64,000 nt of DNA from Planctomycetota bacterium (GTDB lineage: Bacteria > Planctomycetota > Planctomycetia > Pirellulales > Lacipirellulaceae): NCBI GenBank assembly GCA_029259945.1, contig JAJDEF010000022.1, positions 372,001-436,000 of the forward strand. The letters run 5' to 3'. How positions within the stretch are numbered: the first letter of the stretch is position 1; each line of letters opens with the position of its first letter. Below, one piece after another: positions 35,599 to 44,960 of the stretch. Position numbers and translations under genes: made by a program. The notes below the pieces were generated by a model. It made no database searches. It was given only the letters and a program-made list of their open reading frames with translations, and was not told where the DNA came from.

Positions 35599-36813
35599 TT
35601 ATGCAGCTTTGGATAACGAATAGCTTCTCAAACAGCCGCCCAATACATTCAAGTCGGTCTCCGTCAGTTCCGGATAGACACCAAAGTACAGACCTTTGTC
35701 ATGCAAGAAATCGGCTCCGGGCAAATCATACATTCGCTCGACGTAACGGTTATAGAACGGTTGCCGCTGCATGTTCCCCGCAATGATCGGTCGAATCTCA
35801 ACACCGGCACCAGCGAACTGAAACACGTACCGATCGCGAATCGCTTTGGTTTCACAAATCACGGGAAAGGCAAAACTGGATAACACCGAAATGTGTGAAT
35901 GGTTAATTGGCACCAAGTCTAAATTCTCTCGCGCAATCGTATCCAGGCGAGTATGGATGTCGGCGCGTGCCCGAACCGTTGAACTAAGGAACTTCAACTG
36001 CTGATTGCCGAGAAAACCAACAATCTCTGTCGGCCTGAGGTTATACCCAAGGTCGTAAAACGTGTACTTCGCCTCAAACTCGCCCTCGATACGGTGCCGC
36101 GATCGCAACTTCAGTTGCTGACTAGCGTTCAGGTTTCGGTCCCAGCCGTTGGCGCGGACAATTCTAAGCATCTCGGCCAATTCTTCATCGTTCGTACCTA
36201 CCATACCACCTTCAACGGTCGACATATGATGGGCGACAAAGAACGAAAAGGTTGCCGCTATTCCAAAATTGCCCGTCTTTCCAGAGGGCAGCTCCGTCCC
36301 AAGCGACTCGCAATTATCTTCAATCAGAATGATGCCACGTTTCTCGCAGATGCTTCGGATGTTGTCCAAATCTCCGCAGAAGCCAAGGACGTTCGTAAGA
36401 AAGAAACACTTCAGATCGGTGGTGCGCAGTCTTTCCAAAAGATTCTCGGACATGCAGTTCAAAGTGTGCGGATCACAATCCACAGGCACCGGTTGCATGT
36501 TCAACTGCAGTATGGGCATCACATTGGTAGACCAGGTAAGAGCAGAAAAACCAACCAGATCTTCATCGCTCAATCGCCCAAGGTTTTTTAACGCCTGCAA
36601 CAACGCAAGGTTGGCGCTGCCACCGCTGTTAAACAGTACCGCATCCTTGCATCCCTGATGCTCGGCGAAGGCAGCTTCGAACCGAAAACACTCGACGTCC
36701 ATGCTAAGTCGCGGCGTTTCGAGAATGAATTCCGCCAGTGCGCGGCGAGTCTCCAATTCGTTGTGAAACGCGTTCTTCATGAGCGGAATCATCAACATCA
36801 TCCCTTCTATCAT
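35599..36813 (-). CDS. ColD-type PLP-dependent sugar 3-dehydratase (DegT family with His in place of Lys)
   Basis: The DegT/AHBA fold is clear in 404 residues: FNSGGSANLALLQAL, the PLP aspartate D166 in LIEDNCESLGTE, and the segment ATFSFFVAHHMSTVEGG. The Schiff-base lysine position is His195. A histidine here is the known hallmark of the 3-dehydratases ColD (GDP-4-keto-6-deoxymannose) and RfbH/E1 (CDP-4-keto-6-deoxyglucose), which remove the 3-hydroxyl instead of transaminating. The cysteines that hold the 2Fe-2S cluster of E1 are absent in the following region, which favours the ColD type. The product would be a 3,6-dideoxyhexose. It opens a unit with FkbM and GT25, just after an intrinsic terminator. 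Confidence 0.82.
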   Translation of the reverse strand: MIEGMMLMIPLMKNAFHNELETRRALAEFILETPRLSMDVECFRFEAAFAEHQGCKDAVLFNSGGSANLALLQALKNLGRLSDEDLVGFSALTWSTNVMPILQLNMQPVPVDCDPHTLNCMSENLLERLRTTDLKCFFLTNVLGFCGDLDNIRSICEKRGIILIEDNCESLGTELPSGKTGNFGIAATFSFFVAHHMSTVEGGMVGTNDEELAEMLRIVRANGWDRNLNASQQLKLRSRHRIEGEFEAKYTFYDLGYNLRPTEIVGFLGNQQLKFLSSTVRARADIHTRLDTIARENLDLVPINHSHISVLSSFAFPVICETKAIRDRYVFQFAGAGVEIRPIIAGNMQRQPFYNRYVERMYDLPGADFLHDKGLYFGVYPELTETDLNVLGGCLRSYSLSKAA

Positions 36814-36896
36814 TGACCAAGCATTGCACGCTCGAATACTCGAAAATCACAGCGAAGACTCCTTCTTCGCATGAAATAGTGCCACAGGAGTTAATC

Positions 36897-36929
36897 AAAA
36901 AAAAAAGATGCTGGCAAGATCAGCATCTT
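36897..36929 (-). terminator. intrinsic terminator on the minus strand
   Basis: The nine-base stem AAGATGCTG (36905-36913) pairs with CAGCATCTT (36921-36929) across a seven-base loop. On the minus strand it is followed by a run of ten T (36906-36897). It lies 29 bases beyond the stop of the GT11 gene and before the ColD-like gene, so it splits the locus into separate transcription units. Confidence 0.85.
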
Positions 36930-36957
36930 GCTAGTAAAGAGGTCGATTCGCTAAAAA

Positions 36958-37839
36958 TCAAGCCGCGGCAAGGCGAACCCAATCCTCCGGCACCAAATCC
37001 CGATCGTTCTTGCTAGCATCAGCAAACCAGCGTCGGCAAGCTACTACGATCTTGTCCGGCGAAGGATTCAACCACGCACCCCACCAACTGAAGCTACTAT
37101 TGGCAATAATATGATGCTTACAGGCACTCATCAGTCGAAGATCCAAGGACGGGTCTGCAACCGAGTTATGCGAAATGAATCGCATAGGGAACGGTAATTT
37201 CAAGTTCTCACGAGTCCACGTCGGGTCGTCGGAAAACACGAAAAAAGTTGGCGGCGTGTCGACACGATCAGCCACATGTTTTGCCGCCTCTGCGTAGTAC
37301 TCCAACGAGCATGTCCCATAGACTTTTAATGTCTTTGGGTTCGATACATAGTCGCCTCGTCGAATGTGCAACGACGCAGCCATCACCGAATCAATTTCTT
37401 TCAGAATCTCTCGATTCGCCTCATCAACCGGCTCAGGTCGAGTGAGCTCGTTTCTCAGCAACGACGCGATCTGGCGGAAGTATTTCTCCGACTGCCAATA
37501 TCCGTGCAGATAGGAATTGTCACCCAACGATTCAAACTCGGGATGATATTCCAGCCCACGCTCGCGAAAACAATTCAACCGCCCACGATTTCGTAACGCC
37601 CACCACGCAGTTTGAACGCCCCGCTTTTCTGGCGGCAGCACGAGACCATTCAGATTCGCAGCATCTGCTTCCGACATCACCGTCTTAAAACGGTCGATCA
37701 GATAAGAATGCAATCGATAGGTCCGAAAGAATCGAGAATCGGCCAACAAATTCGTCTGGTGCTTTAATGCCAACGCGCGAGCCGTCGCGTACTGGAACAT
37801 CTGATTTCCAAGGCCACCACTAAATCTGCAAATGATCAC
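36958..37839 (-). CDS. family GT11 (alpha-1,2-fucosyltransferase-like) glycosyltransferase
   Basis: Transfers fucose from GDP-fucose in alpha-1,2 linkage in characterised members. The 293 residues start with IICRFSGGLGNQMFQYATAR, the family N-terminus, and carry the GDP-fucose-binding HIRRGDYV motif, YFVFSDDP-type sequence (FFVFSDDPTW) and ANSSFSWWGAWLNPS near the end. The start is GTG. It is the last gene before the terminator at 36.9 kb. Confidence 0.92.
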   Translation of the reverse strand: MIICRFSGGLGNQMFQYATARALALKHQTNLLADSRFFRTYRLHSYLIDRFKTVMSEADAANLNGLVLPPEKRGVQTAWWALRNRGRLNCFRERGLEYHPEFESLGDNSYLHGYWQSEKYFRQIASLLRNELTRPEPVDEANREILKEIDSVMAASLHIRRGDYVSNPKTLKVYGTCSLEYYAEAAKHVADRVDTPPTFFVFSDDPTWTRENLKLPFPMRFISHNSVADPSLDLRLMSACKHHIIANSSFSWWGAWLNPSPDKIVVACRRWFADASKNDRDLVPEDWVRLAAA

Positions 37840-37898
37840 AATCGCACCTTTTCAAGACACAAATGCCATACCCAAACGTCGCTTCGAGGCAGACATTT

Positions 37899-39227
37899 CT
37901 AGGCCGCCTTCGTCGCCTCGTCAGTACTTGACGACGCATGCGAGTCAAATTCAGTAGGCTGGACCTGCTCCGTCTTTGACCACGGTCGCTTCAACCCTCT
38001 CGCCAGAAAACGCGTCCATAGACTCAACGAAGCACGCCCTTGATCGAGTGCAATCTGATAGTCGGAGGCCAACAAATCGTCCGCTAGTTGCGCTGCCGTG
38101 AATACCGTATTTTTTCCGTCGTAAGCCGCCGAAAACTTGGCACTCTGTGCCGCAGCCAACAGTTTTCTAAACACGGCCCGTACCTTGCTGCCTCTGATGC
38201 CCAGTCCTGTTGTGGAATTTAGGGTTGCGTCGCGCAGTTCCGACTCGCTGCCCGTTTTTTTTGCGTACACGTTAAGAGATTCAATGACCGATTGGTAGAT
38301 GTCGGTGTCTGACCTATCGGTTCCCGCCAGAACGTATCGATACCAAGCCTCGCGACTAGTACTCTCAACGTCGATTCCCAGGTGGTCGCATACGGTCTCG
38401 TAGGTAGAAAAGAGGTTCAGTGGAATTGTTGGCGCATATCCGGCAACGACATCTTGCACGGGATCGGCGGAGGCCTCGTTGCCGAATCGAACCGCAGGTT
38501 GAATGCGTTTATCGCCCGACCGATAAGCATGTTGTGCGTTGCCCGTACTGACAGGGCTGTATCCATTAATTGTAAACGGATGGGTCGAATACAAACACGA
38601 TGCATTCGCAAGTGTTGCGTAGTACGCGATATAGACGTCCGGAATCCGCCCCGCTATCGCTACGCCTACCTGACGTTTAATATCGGCCAGATACTGCCGA
38701 GACACGCAGCCATGGTAAACCGCTGGCATGCAATCAAGGTCCAACAGCTGCGCATTACGCACGAATGTCGCCCTGCGATTCATGTCGATTCGTTGTGGCA
38801 CCCCGTAAATTTGCTGTCGTCGAAAGCGCACACCTCCGGTGCGTTTTCCAAAACCGTCGATCGGCCAGCCATAGGTCAACGGGTTCCAAGAAAATACATC
38901 GGGCTGATCCCGTTCGAGGATTTGCTGCAACCACTGGATCTGCCGCGGCAGGAAACCGTCGTCGTCTCCGATGTAGAGAACATAGTCTCCGCTCGAGTGT
39001 TCCAGCGCAAACTCAAAATTCTGACGCATCGAGACGCGCCGACCGGTGTTCACATACTTCAACCGCGGATCCCGACAACGCCCGACGATCTCCTGAGTAT
39101 TGTCCTGGCTGGCGTTGTCGCTGACGATGATCTCGACATCCGCGTCCCTTACCGCACAGGCGGTCTTGAGCGACTCCTGAAGGAATTGCGCGCGTTCCCG
39201 CGTTGGAATAATCAAGCTGATCAGCAT
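37899..39227 (-). CDS. glycosyltransferase family 2 with C-terminal extension
   Basis: A GT-A fold enzyme. Synthesis starts best at the ATG at 39227 (MLISLIIPTRERAQFLQESL); an upstream open stretch to 39335 would overlap the preceding gene. The nucleotide-binding IIVSDNASQDNT and the DXD-like YVLYIGDDDGFLP are present in the first 130 residues. About 200 residues after the GT2 domain match nothing I recognise and are rich in charged residues. It lies 49 bases after the CmcI-type gene and 59 bases before GT11. Confidence 0.85.
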   Translation of the reverse strand: MLISLIIPTRERAQFLQESLKTACAVRDADVEIIVSDNASQDNTQEIVGRCRDPRLKYVNTGRRVSMRQNFEFALEHSSGDYVLYIGDDDGFLPRQIQWLQQILERDQPDVFSWNPLTYGWPIDGFGKRTGGVRFRRQQIYGVPQRIDMNRRATFVRNAQLLDLDCMPAVYHGCVSRQYLADIKRQVGVAIAGRIPDVYIAYYATLANASCLYSTHPFTINGYSPVSTGNAQHAYRSGDKRIQPAVRFGNEASADPVQDVVAGYAPTIPLNLFSTYETVCDHLGIDVESTSREAWYRYVLAGTDRSDTDIYQSVIESLNVYAKKTGSESELRDATLNSTTGLGIRGSKVRAVFRKLLAAAQSAKFSAAYDGKNTVFTAAQLADDLLASDYQIALDQGRASLSLWTRFLARGLKRPWSKTEQVQPTEFDSHASSSTDEATKAA

Positions 39228-39276
39228 CGTTGACGTCCTTCCAGCGATGTTCTCGGTAATAAGAAAAGGCTCTTGT

Positions 39277-40044
39277 TCAGGCAGCTTTTCGCAGCCACGC
39301 ATTGGGCCAGTGCGTAACATTTTTCGAGAGCTCACTCTCGTTAAACGGCCATTTCGGCTGCTCTAAAACAAACTCAGCGTGTCTTTCGGTAAATTCCATC
39401 GCAGCCGCAGCCGGATGATCGTCCTTCCATTCAGGAGTGCCACGAGGCACATCGTACACGTCCTTCATAACGCCATCGGTCGCGACGATATACGATCCGG
39501 CACTTACCAATGAATGGTAGGCTTCTAACTCTTTGGCAACATGATCTTTGGTGTGGCACGAATCGAGAATAACCAGAACCTTTTCCTCGGGGGCGATTAA
39601 AGAACGTACCTGATCCACGATCTCTGGGCTGACCGAATCTCCTTCGACGAGCGTAATACGAGGAAACATCTCATGGGCCTCGATCGCTTCTCGATTATGC
39701 TTGCGGATCTCGACATCCACGCCAATGACACGTCCGCTGCCCATCGCCGTACAGAGACCGGCATAAAAGACCAGTGATCCGCCGTGGGCAACGCCCGTCT
39801 CGACAATCACGTCAGGACGTAAATCGTATATCACTTCCTGGATGCGGATAAGATCTTCGGGAAGCTGAATGAGCGGTCGCCCCATCCACGAAAAGGTGTA
39901 GGGATATTTCTGGTTCCAACCAACCTTAACCCACAAGTCAGACAAGGCCTCAAAGGCCTTAGGAGAGTACAGGGGGATTTCAGTAGGGCTTCCATTCGCA
40001 TCGTGTGTAATCACTTGCGCGTCGGTATCAATCGTAAACTTCAT
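39277..40044 (-). CDS. CmcI/cephalosporin hydroxylase-family methyltransferase
   Basis: A SAM-dependent enzyme of 255 residues in the family named after CmcI, whose members in glycan loci are mostly sugar O-methyltransferases. The features are SWMGRPLIQLPEDLIRIQEV, VIVETGVAHGGSLVFYAGLC (SAM site), RVIGVDVEIRKHNREAI, and VLVILDSCHTKDHVAKELEA with the metal-ligand Asp and His. The CDP-sugar cassette lies immediately upstream, so O-methylation of that deoxy-sugar is a reasonable guess. Confidence 0.87.
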   Translation of the reverse strand: MKFTIDTDAQVITHDANGSPTEIPLYSPKAFEALSDLWVKVGWNQKYPYTFSWMGRPLIQLPEDLIRIQEVIYDLRPDVIVETGVAHGGSLVFYAGLCTAMGSGRVIGVDVEIRKHNREAIEAHEMFPRITLVEGDSVSPEIVDQVRSLIAPEEKVLVILDSCHTKDHVAKELEAYHSLVSAGSYIVATDGVMKDVYDVPRGTPEWKDDHPAAAAMEFTERHAEFVLEQPKWPFNESELSKNVTHWPNAWLRKAA

Positions 40045-40124
40045 ACTGTGGTCCTCTTTCTCATGCCTTTTTCAACAACGGTTGTCATGCGTGTTCATTT
40101 TTGAATCTCGTTTTTCTCTTCGCA

Positions 40125-41051
40125 TCATGACGCTTGGCTATACCGAGTTTGCCGCCACCAGTCAGCGGTTCGCCGCAGACCTTCATCAAGCGACACACTG
40201 CGCGTAAATCCGACTTCGTCTCGCAGCCGTGTTACGTCGGCAGAAATGCTTCGCGGATTATTGGTTTCTGTGTCTGGAATCGCTCCCACCTGCAGCAAGT
40301 GCTCGCTGTTCAAAATGTGGGCAACACCTTTTAGCAGATCAATGATTGGTACTGGCTCACCAGAGGCAACATTCACGGCGCCTTCTACCGAACTGTCGAG
40401 AATCGCAACGATTGCAGCCGCTGCGTCCTCAACGAAGAGGTAATCGCGCCGTTGAATCCCACTCGAACAGCGAGCCGGTCGGCCCTCCACCAGCGGATCG
40501 ATCACAACCCCCGGGAGACGACTCCTATGCCCCCAGGGTCCATAAACGAAAAACAATCGTGCCCAGGCCGCACTAAATTGCCCTGCAGTCGCCTGCGCGT
40601 CCAGCCAATGCCCAGCCGTTAACTTCGCCTTGCCGTACAGGCTAAATGGATGGGTCGGGGTGGTTGATTCATGGCAGTGAACCTCACTGCCCCATTCATA
40701 CTCGGCACAACTTCCAAGTCCAACCACGCGTTGCCCACCGCATTCGGCAAAGGCTGCAAACAGGCGAGTTGTCGCATCGAGCCACCGAAGATTGTCAGCC
40801 GTCTGCCAAAAGTTGGCCGGATCTGCACACCATGCGAGATGTAGCAAATGCGTGGGACGTACCTGCGAGATGATATCGCGCGCAGCCGATTCCTCGAGCA
40901 GATCTCTTCGATGCCAACAGACACCTGGGAGATCGACTCCATTGCGATATGCAACCGCATGGACCTCGAACCCAAGTGACTGCAAACGCGGCAAGACATG
41001 ACGTCCGAGAAAACCGGACGCCCCAGTAACGAGAACCCGATTCATACGCAT
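40125..41051 (-). CDS. NAD(P)-dependent nucleotide-sugar 4-reductase/epimerase (extended SDR)
   Basis: A 308-residue extended SDR with RVLVTGASGFLGRHVLPRL, VGLGSCAEYEWG and the catalytic FSLYGKAKLTAGH (YxxxK). Its start overlaps the end of the 3,5-epimerase gene by ten bases. As the last gene of the CDP-sugar cassette it probably reduces the 4-keto group of the branched 6-deoxy-sugar, the final step before transfer. The order rfbF, rfbG, C-methyltransferase, epimerase, reductase supports this; the stereochemistry is unknown. Confidence 0.84.
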   Translation of the reverse strand: MRMNRVLVTGASGFLGRHVLPRLQSLGFEVHAVAYRNGVDLPGVCWHRRDLLEESAARDIISQVRPTHLLHLAWCADPANFWQTADNLRWLDATTRLFAAFAECGGQRVVGLGSCAEYEWGSEVHCHESTTPTHPFSLYGKAKLTAGHWLDAQATAGQFSAAWARLFFVYGPWGHRSRLPGVVIDPLVEGRPARCSSGIQRRDYLFVEDAAAAIVAILDSSVEGAVNVASGEPVPIIDLLKGVAHILNSEHLLQVGAIPDTETNNPRSISADVTRLRDEVGFTRSVSLDEGLRRTADWWRQTRYSQAS

Positions 41052-41596
41052 TCCTTCCTGACGGTGTAGGTCGGAAATGCGGAGTCCTTGTCAGAAATCA
41101 TGCTGATCGGCAACAGCCACTCAATCTGCAAGGCCGGATCATTCCACCTTAAGCCAGCAGCAGACTCGGCATGGTACTCCCTCGACATCTGGTAAAGCAC
41201 TTCGGTGGAATCTTCGAGTGTTTGAAAACCGTGCGCAAATCCCTCGGGAACAAACAGGGCATTTCCCTCGCTGGAATCAAGCCGCACACCAAAGTGCTGC
41301 AAATAGGTAGTCGATCGCGGACGTAGATCAACGATCACGTCAAAAATTGCTCCCGTGGTGCATCTTACGAGTTTCGCTTCTTCATGCGGCGACCTCTGAA
41401 AGTGCATCCCGCGAACCGTACCTTGGTGTGGATTGAACGAAATATTGCATTGAACGAGATTCGCATTCAAACCATGCTGCTCAAATTCCTGCTGACACCA
41501 CGTGCGCGCAAAAAAACCTCGGGCGTCGCTTCGCCGTTCGGGCTTAACGATCCAGGCTCCTTCAAGCTCGGTGGGCACAAACTGCACGCTTGTCAA
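41042..41596 (-). CDS. dTDP-4-dehydrorhamnose 3,5-epimerase-like protein (RmlC family)
   Basis: A cupin-fold epimerase of 184 residues, the normal RmlC length. It has GAWIVKPERRSDARGFFART, QCNISFNPHQGTVRGMHFQ with the catalytic His in RGMHFQ, FVPEGFAHGFQTLED, and a tyrosine in EVLYQMSREY. In this cassette the likely substrate is a CDP-4-keto-6-deoxyhexose instead of the dTDP sugar, because the nucleotide is added by an RfbF-type cytidylyltransferase two genes upstream. It lies six bases after the C-methyltransferase stop. Confidence 0.9.
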   Translation of the reverse strand: MTSVQFVPTELEGAWIVKPERRSDARGFFARTWCQQEFEQHGLNANLVQCNISFNPHQGTVRGMHFQRSPHEEAKLVRCTTGAIFDVIVDLRPRSTTYLQHFGVRLDSSEGNALFVPEGFAHGFQTLEDSTEVLYQMSREYHAESAAGLRWNDPALQIEWLLPISMISDKDSAFPTYTVRKECV

Positions 41597-41601
41597 TTCC
41601 T

Positions 41602-42864
41602 TTAAGCGACACGCACTTCGGGAATGGGAATAATGAACTGGCCGCCATTCTCACGATAACGCCGTTGCTGACGAAGAATTTCGTCCGCAAAGTTCCACGT
41701 GAGCAACAGGCAGTACTGAGGCCGATCTTCGATCAATCGATCTGGTGAGTAAATCTTCAGATGCGTCCCCGGCGTGTGACGTCCCTGTTTGACCGTACTG
41801 CGGTCGACGACGTAGTCGATCAACGAGCGATCGATGCCAAAATAATTCAGCAACGTGCTCCCCTTCGCAGAGGCACCGTACACCGCGATTCGATTTCCGG
41901 CTGACTTCAGCTCGGTGAGTCGAGCTACCAACTCGGTTTTGAGCAATTCCACGCGATCAGCAAAACGCTGGTAGTACGAGTCATCATTCACCCAGCCCGA
42001 TTCGTCGGCCAGCGTCGCCCGCACCGCCTGCGAAACGTCCGCACTTCCGGCGTGGGCGGCAAAGATGCGAATAGAACCGCCGTGGATGGATAGGTGCTCG
42101 ACATCAACAATCTCGAGCCCGTTTTGACGGAATAGTCGATCAAGAGCGGTCAGCGAGAAATAGCACAAGTGCTCGTGATAGATCGTGTCGAATTCAACGT
42201 TGTCGATCAATTCCTTCAAGTAAGGACACTCCACAACCACCCGGCCACCCGGCTTCAACATCGCCTGAAAACCGGCAACCACGCCGTTCAAGTCAGCCAC
42301 ATGAGCCAACACGTTGTTCGCGTGAATGATATCCGCCCGCTGCCCTTCTTCGGCGAGTCGCTTAGCAACTTCTTTGCCAAAGAATTCGTTGACCGTCGGA
42401 ATTCCTTTTTCATCGCGAGCCACCGCCGCAATATTTTCAGCCGGCTCGATTCCCAACACCGGAACTCCAGCGTCGCGATACCATTGCAGCAGGTACCCGT
42501 CGTTGCTGGCCACTTCTGCCACTAAGCTACTTCCATCCAAAGAACAATCCGCTGTGAGCCGCTCGGCGATCTGCTTCGCATGCGAAACCATCGTGTCGGA
42601 AAACGAAGAAAAATACGCATAGTCGCTGAACAGCGTCTCGGGCGGCACCGTTTCGGTAATCTGCACCAAAGAGCACGCTTCGCAGCGCACTAGCTCCAAC
42701 GGCCACGTTGCTTCAGGTGCGCTCAACTGACTATCGTCAAGCAGCGCATTCGCAAGCGGTGTATTTCCAAGCGACAGAACCAAGCTCAGGCGGCTGCCGC
42801 CGCACGAGCGGCAGAGAGTCTGTGGGCCTGTTCCGGTGTTGACTGAAAGTATTTCGTGTACCAT
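41602..42864 (-). CDS. nucleotide-sugar C-methyltransferase (TylC3/NovU-like)
   Basis: A 420-residue SAM enzyme with three parts. The N-terminal zinc-binding domain has CRSCGG and CEACSLVQI (two Cys pairs). The central methyltransferase has the motif-I equivalent [17 protein letters not shown] and then [16 protein letters not shown]. The C-terminal domain carries [20 protein letters not shown]. This layout matches sugar 3-C-methyltransferases that make branched sugars such as mycarose and virenose. The ATG overlaps the end of rfbG by 79 bases; no later start precedes the zinc domain, so it is kept. C3-methylation of a CDP-4-keto-6-deoxyhexose is the inferred step. Confidence 0.87.
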   Translation of the reverse strand: MVHEILSVNTGTGPQTLCRSCGGSRLSLVLSLGNTPLANALLDDSQLSAPEATWPLELVRCEACSLVQITETVPPETLFSDYAYFSSFSDTMVSHAKQIAERLTADCSLDGSSLVAEVASNDGYLLQWYRDAGVPVLGIEPAENIAAVARDEKGIPTVNEFFGKEVAKRLAEEGQRADIIHANNVLAHVADLNGVVAGFQAMLKPGGRVVVECPYLKELIDNVEFDTIYHEHLCYFSLTALDRLFRQNGLEIVDVEHLSIHGGSIRIFAAHAGSADVSQAVRATLADESGWVNDDSYYQRFADRVELLKTELVARLTELKSAGNRIAVYGASAKGSTLLNYFGIDRSLIDYVVDRSTVKQGRHTPGTHLKIYSPDRLIEDRPQYCLLLTWNFADEILRQQRRYRENGGQFIIPIPEVRVA

Positions 42865-43826
42865 GCGACCGTCCTGGCCAATCCTTCGTCAAGGGTGAAT
42901 AGCGGTTGCCAGCCGAGTGTTTCTCTCGCCTTGCCCGCGTCAAGATATTGGTGTTTGATTTCGTGACTCGCCTCGCCCAGCACGATCGGCGTAAGAGATG
43001 AGTCCATCACCCCCAGCACGCGCTCCACAAGCTGCAAGACCGAGACTTGAATTTCGGTCGACAGGTTAAACGCTTCGCCTGCCAACGCTGGCTTGATCGC
43101 CATCTGCTCAACTAGGTGCATATAGGCAGCGGCACCATCTTCGACATAAAAATAGTCGCGAATAAACGACCCGTCCGATCGAATCACCGGCTGCTGGCCC
43201 CGCAACACCGCACGAATCGTTCCCGGTAGAATCCGATTCCAGTTCAGATCACCACCACCGAAGAAATTTCCACAGCGAGTAATACAAACGGGAAGGCCAT
43301 ACGTATTCGCATATGTCTGTGAAATCAGATCGCCGCACGATTTACTAACATCGTAGGGATGTGCCCCTGCGAGTGGCGCTTGCTCGGTGTACGGCAAAAC
43401 CTCGGCATCCCCATAGGCTTTGTCCGAAGATGCCATGACGATCTGCTGAACCACGGGGCTGCGACGGCAAGCCTCCAGCAATTTCCATGTGCCGCCAACA
43501 TTCGACTCAAAAGTCGACACCGGGTTGCGATTCGCGATGCCAACAATCGTCTGAGCTGCCAGATGAATGACGGTCTCGATTTCGTATTCCCCAAGCGTTC
43601 GTTCGAGGCAGACTTGGTCACAAATGTCACCCCGCACAATTGTGCAACGGTCGAGGTCACCGCTTCGCACGACTTCGGCTTGGGAGTTCCAATCCCGCAC
43701 GAGGCAAACAACATCCGCCTCGGCCTGCAAGAGCCGCTTAACAAGCCAGCCGCCCACAAGCCCCGTTGCGCCGGTGACCAGCACACGGCGATCCTGCCAG
43801 AAGGTTATGTCAAAACTGGAATCCAT
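42786..43826 (-). CDS. rfbG: CDP-glucose 4,6-dehydratase
   Basis: Converts CDP-glucose to CDP-4-keto-6-deoxyglucose with bound NAD. The 346 residues show [49 protein letters not shown] and [14 protein letters not shown] (YxxxK). The [24 protein letters not shown] stretch, of which [14 protein letters not shown] is diagnostic, separates RfbG from dTDP- and GDP-sugar dehydratases. It lies 66 bases after rfbF, its substrate supplier. Confidence 0.93.
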   Translation of the reverse strand: MDSSFDITFWQDRRVLVTGATGLVGGWLVKRLLQAEADVVCLVRDWNSQAEVVRSGDLDRCTIVRGDICDQVCLERTLGEYEIETVIHLAAQTIVGIANRNPVSTFESNVGGTWKLLEACRRSPVVQQIVMASSDKAYGDAEVLPYTEQAPLAGAHPYDVSKSCGDLISQTYANTYGLPVCITRCGNFFGGGDLNWNRILPGTIRAVLRGQQPVIRSDGSFIRDYFYVEDGAAAYMHLVEQMAIKPALAGEAFNLSTEIQVSVLQLVERVLGVMDSSLTPIVLGEASHEIKHQYLDAGKARETLGWQPLFTLDEGLARTVAWYTKYFQSTPEQAHRLSAARAAAAA

Positions 43827-43892
43827 TCCTGTCCCATCTATCGGCTATGTTTGTTGTGGCGAAATCAAGCTTCCAAAGGTGCCCTAACAAGT

Positions 43893-44735
43893 TCAGGCAG
43901 CCTTTTCTTTCGGCAACAGGCGAAGCCGAGGTTCGCATGCATCCGCCTCCCACGATCGCCACGGCACCTCGTCGGAATCCCACAGCCTCTGCAGGTATTC
44001 CTTATCACGGAGCGTGTCCATGCACTGCCAGAAATCGCCGTGGCGGAATGCAGCCAACTGCCCGTCTGCCGCTACACGTTCCAACGCGTCGGCCTCAAGG
44101 CTGCAAGTGTCAGACTTTAAGTAGTCGAAAATCCCCGGCTCCAGAACGAGAAATCCCCCGTTGATCCAGCCTTCGCCGGAAACTGGCTTTTCAGTAAAAC
44201 GATGAACCAAATCGCCTTCCATCACCAAGCCACCAAAGCGAGCCGGAGGTCGAACTGCGGTCACCGTGGCGAGTCGCCCGTGAGACCGATGGAACGCTAG
44301 CAACTGCTCGACATCCACATTGCTGATCCCATCACCATAAGTCAGCATGAATGTTCCGCCATCCAGCCACTGCTTTAGCCGCAACAATCGCCCCCCGGTA
44401 TTGGTCGCGAGCCCGGTGTCCACAAGGTTGACCGACCAGCTTTCGGAGCTGGATTCCTGTCGCTGGACCATCTCGCGACCAAAGTCGATCTTGAGGTTGC
44501 CGCTAAGACTGTACTGATCGAGAAAATAGCCCTTAATAAAGTCGCCCATGTAGCCACACGCGATAAGAAATTCATCCTCACCATAGTGGGCATAGTGTTT
44601 CATAATGTGCCAGAGAATGGGACGGCCACCGATCTCGACCATGGGCTTAGGCCGAGCCGTTGTTTCCTCCTGCAGACGAGTCCCCCGTCCGCCAGCGAGT
44701 ATGACTACGGGCACTGAATTTCTCTTTGCATCCAT
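43893..44735 (-). CDS. rfbF: glucose-1-phosphate cytidylyltransferase
   Basis: Makes CDP-glucose from CTP and glucose-1-phosphate. The 280 residues have VVILAGGRGTRLQEET, RPKPMVEIGGRPILWHIMK, HYGEDEFLIACGYMGDFIKG and LTYGDGISNVDV, all close to the RfbF consensus. It differs from RmlA in the EETxxRPKPM form. It starts the branched-sugar cassette; about 225 bases separate it from the FkbM gene upstream. Confidence 0.94.
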   Translation of the reverse strand: MDAKRNSVPVVILAGGRGTRLQEETTARPKPMVEIGGRPILWHIMKHYAHYGEDEFLIACGYMGDFIKGYFLDQYSLSGNLKIDFGREMVQRQESSSESWSVNLVDTGLATNTGGRLLRLKQWLDGGTFMLTYGDGISNVDVEQLLAFHRSHGRLATVTAVRPPARFGGLVMEGDLVHRFTEKPVSGEGWINGGFLVLEPGIFDYLKSDTCSLEADALERVAADGQLAAFRHGDFWQCMDTLRDKEYLQRLWDSDEVPWRSWEADACEPRLRLLPKEKAA

Positions 44736-44960
44736 TACATATTATCCCCTTAAAAACCCCCTGGCTTTCGAGGGACTCTACTAAAATTGCCCTGCCGCGA
44801 CAACAGGAATCACTAGCTTCATGCTGCCAAACAAGAGGGGATTGCGTGCAGCCGGAACCTGGTTTTCTAGATGCAATTCAATGCTTGCAACTGCAGACTC
44901 AGGAGGACGGACACCTATTCCTGGTCTGACTCGCGTCCAGCATCGAAACGACCGGTGAGT

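Noticed and set aside
38382..39233. A plus-strand open frame of 283 codons
   Set aside because: It is antisense to the GT2 gene, which carries the real signatures; the composition is that of a shadow frame.
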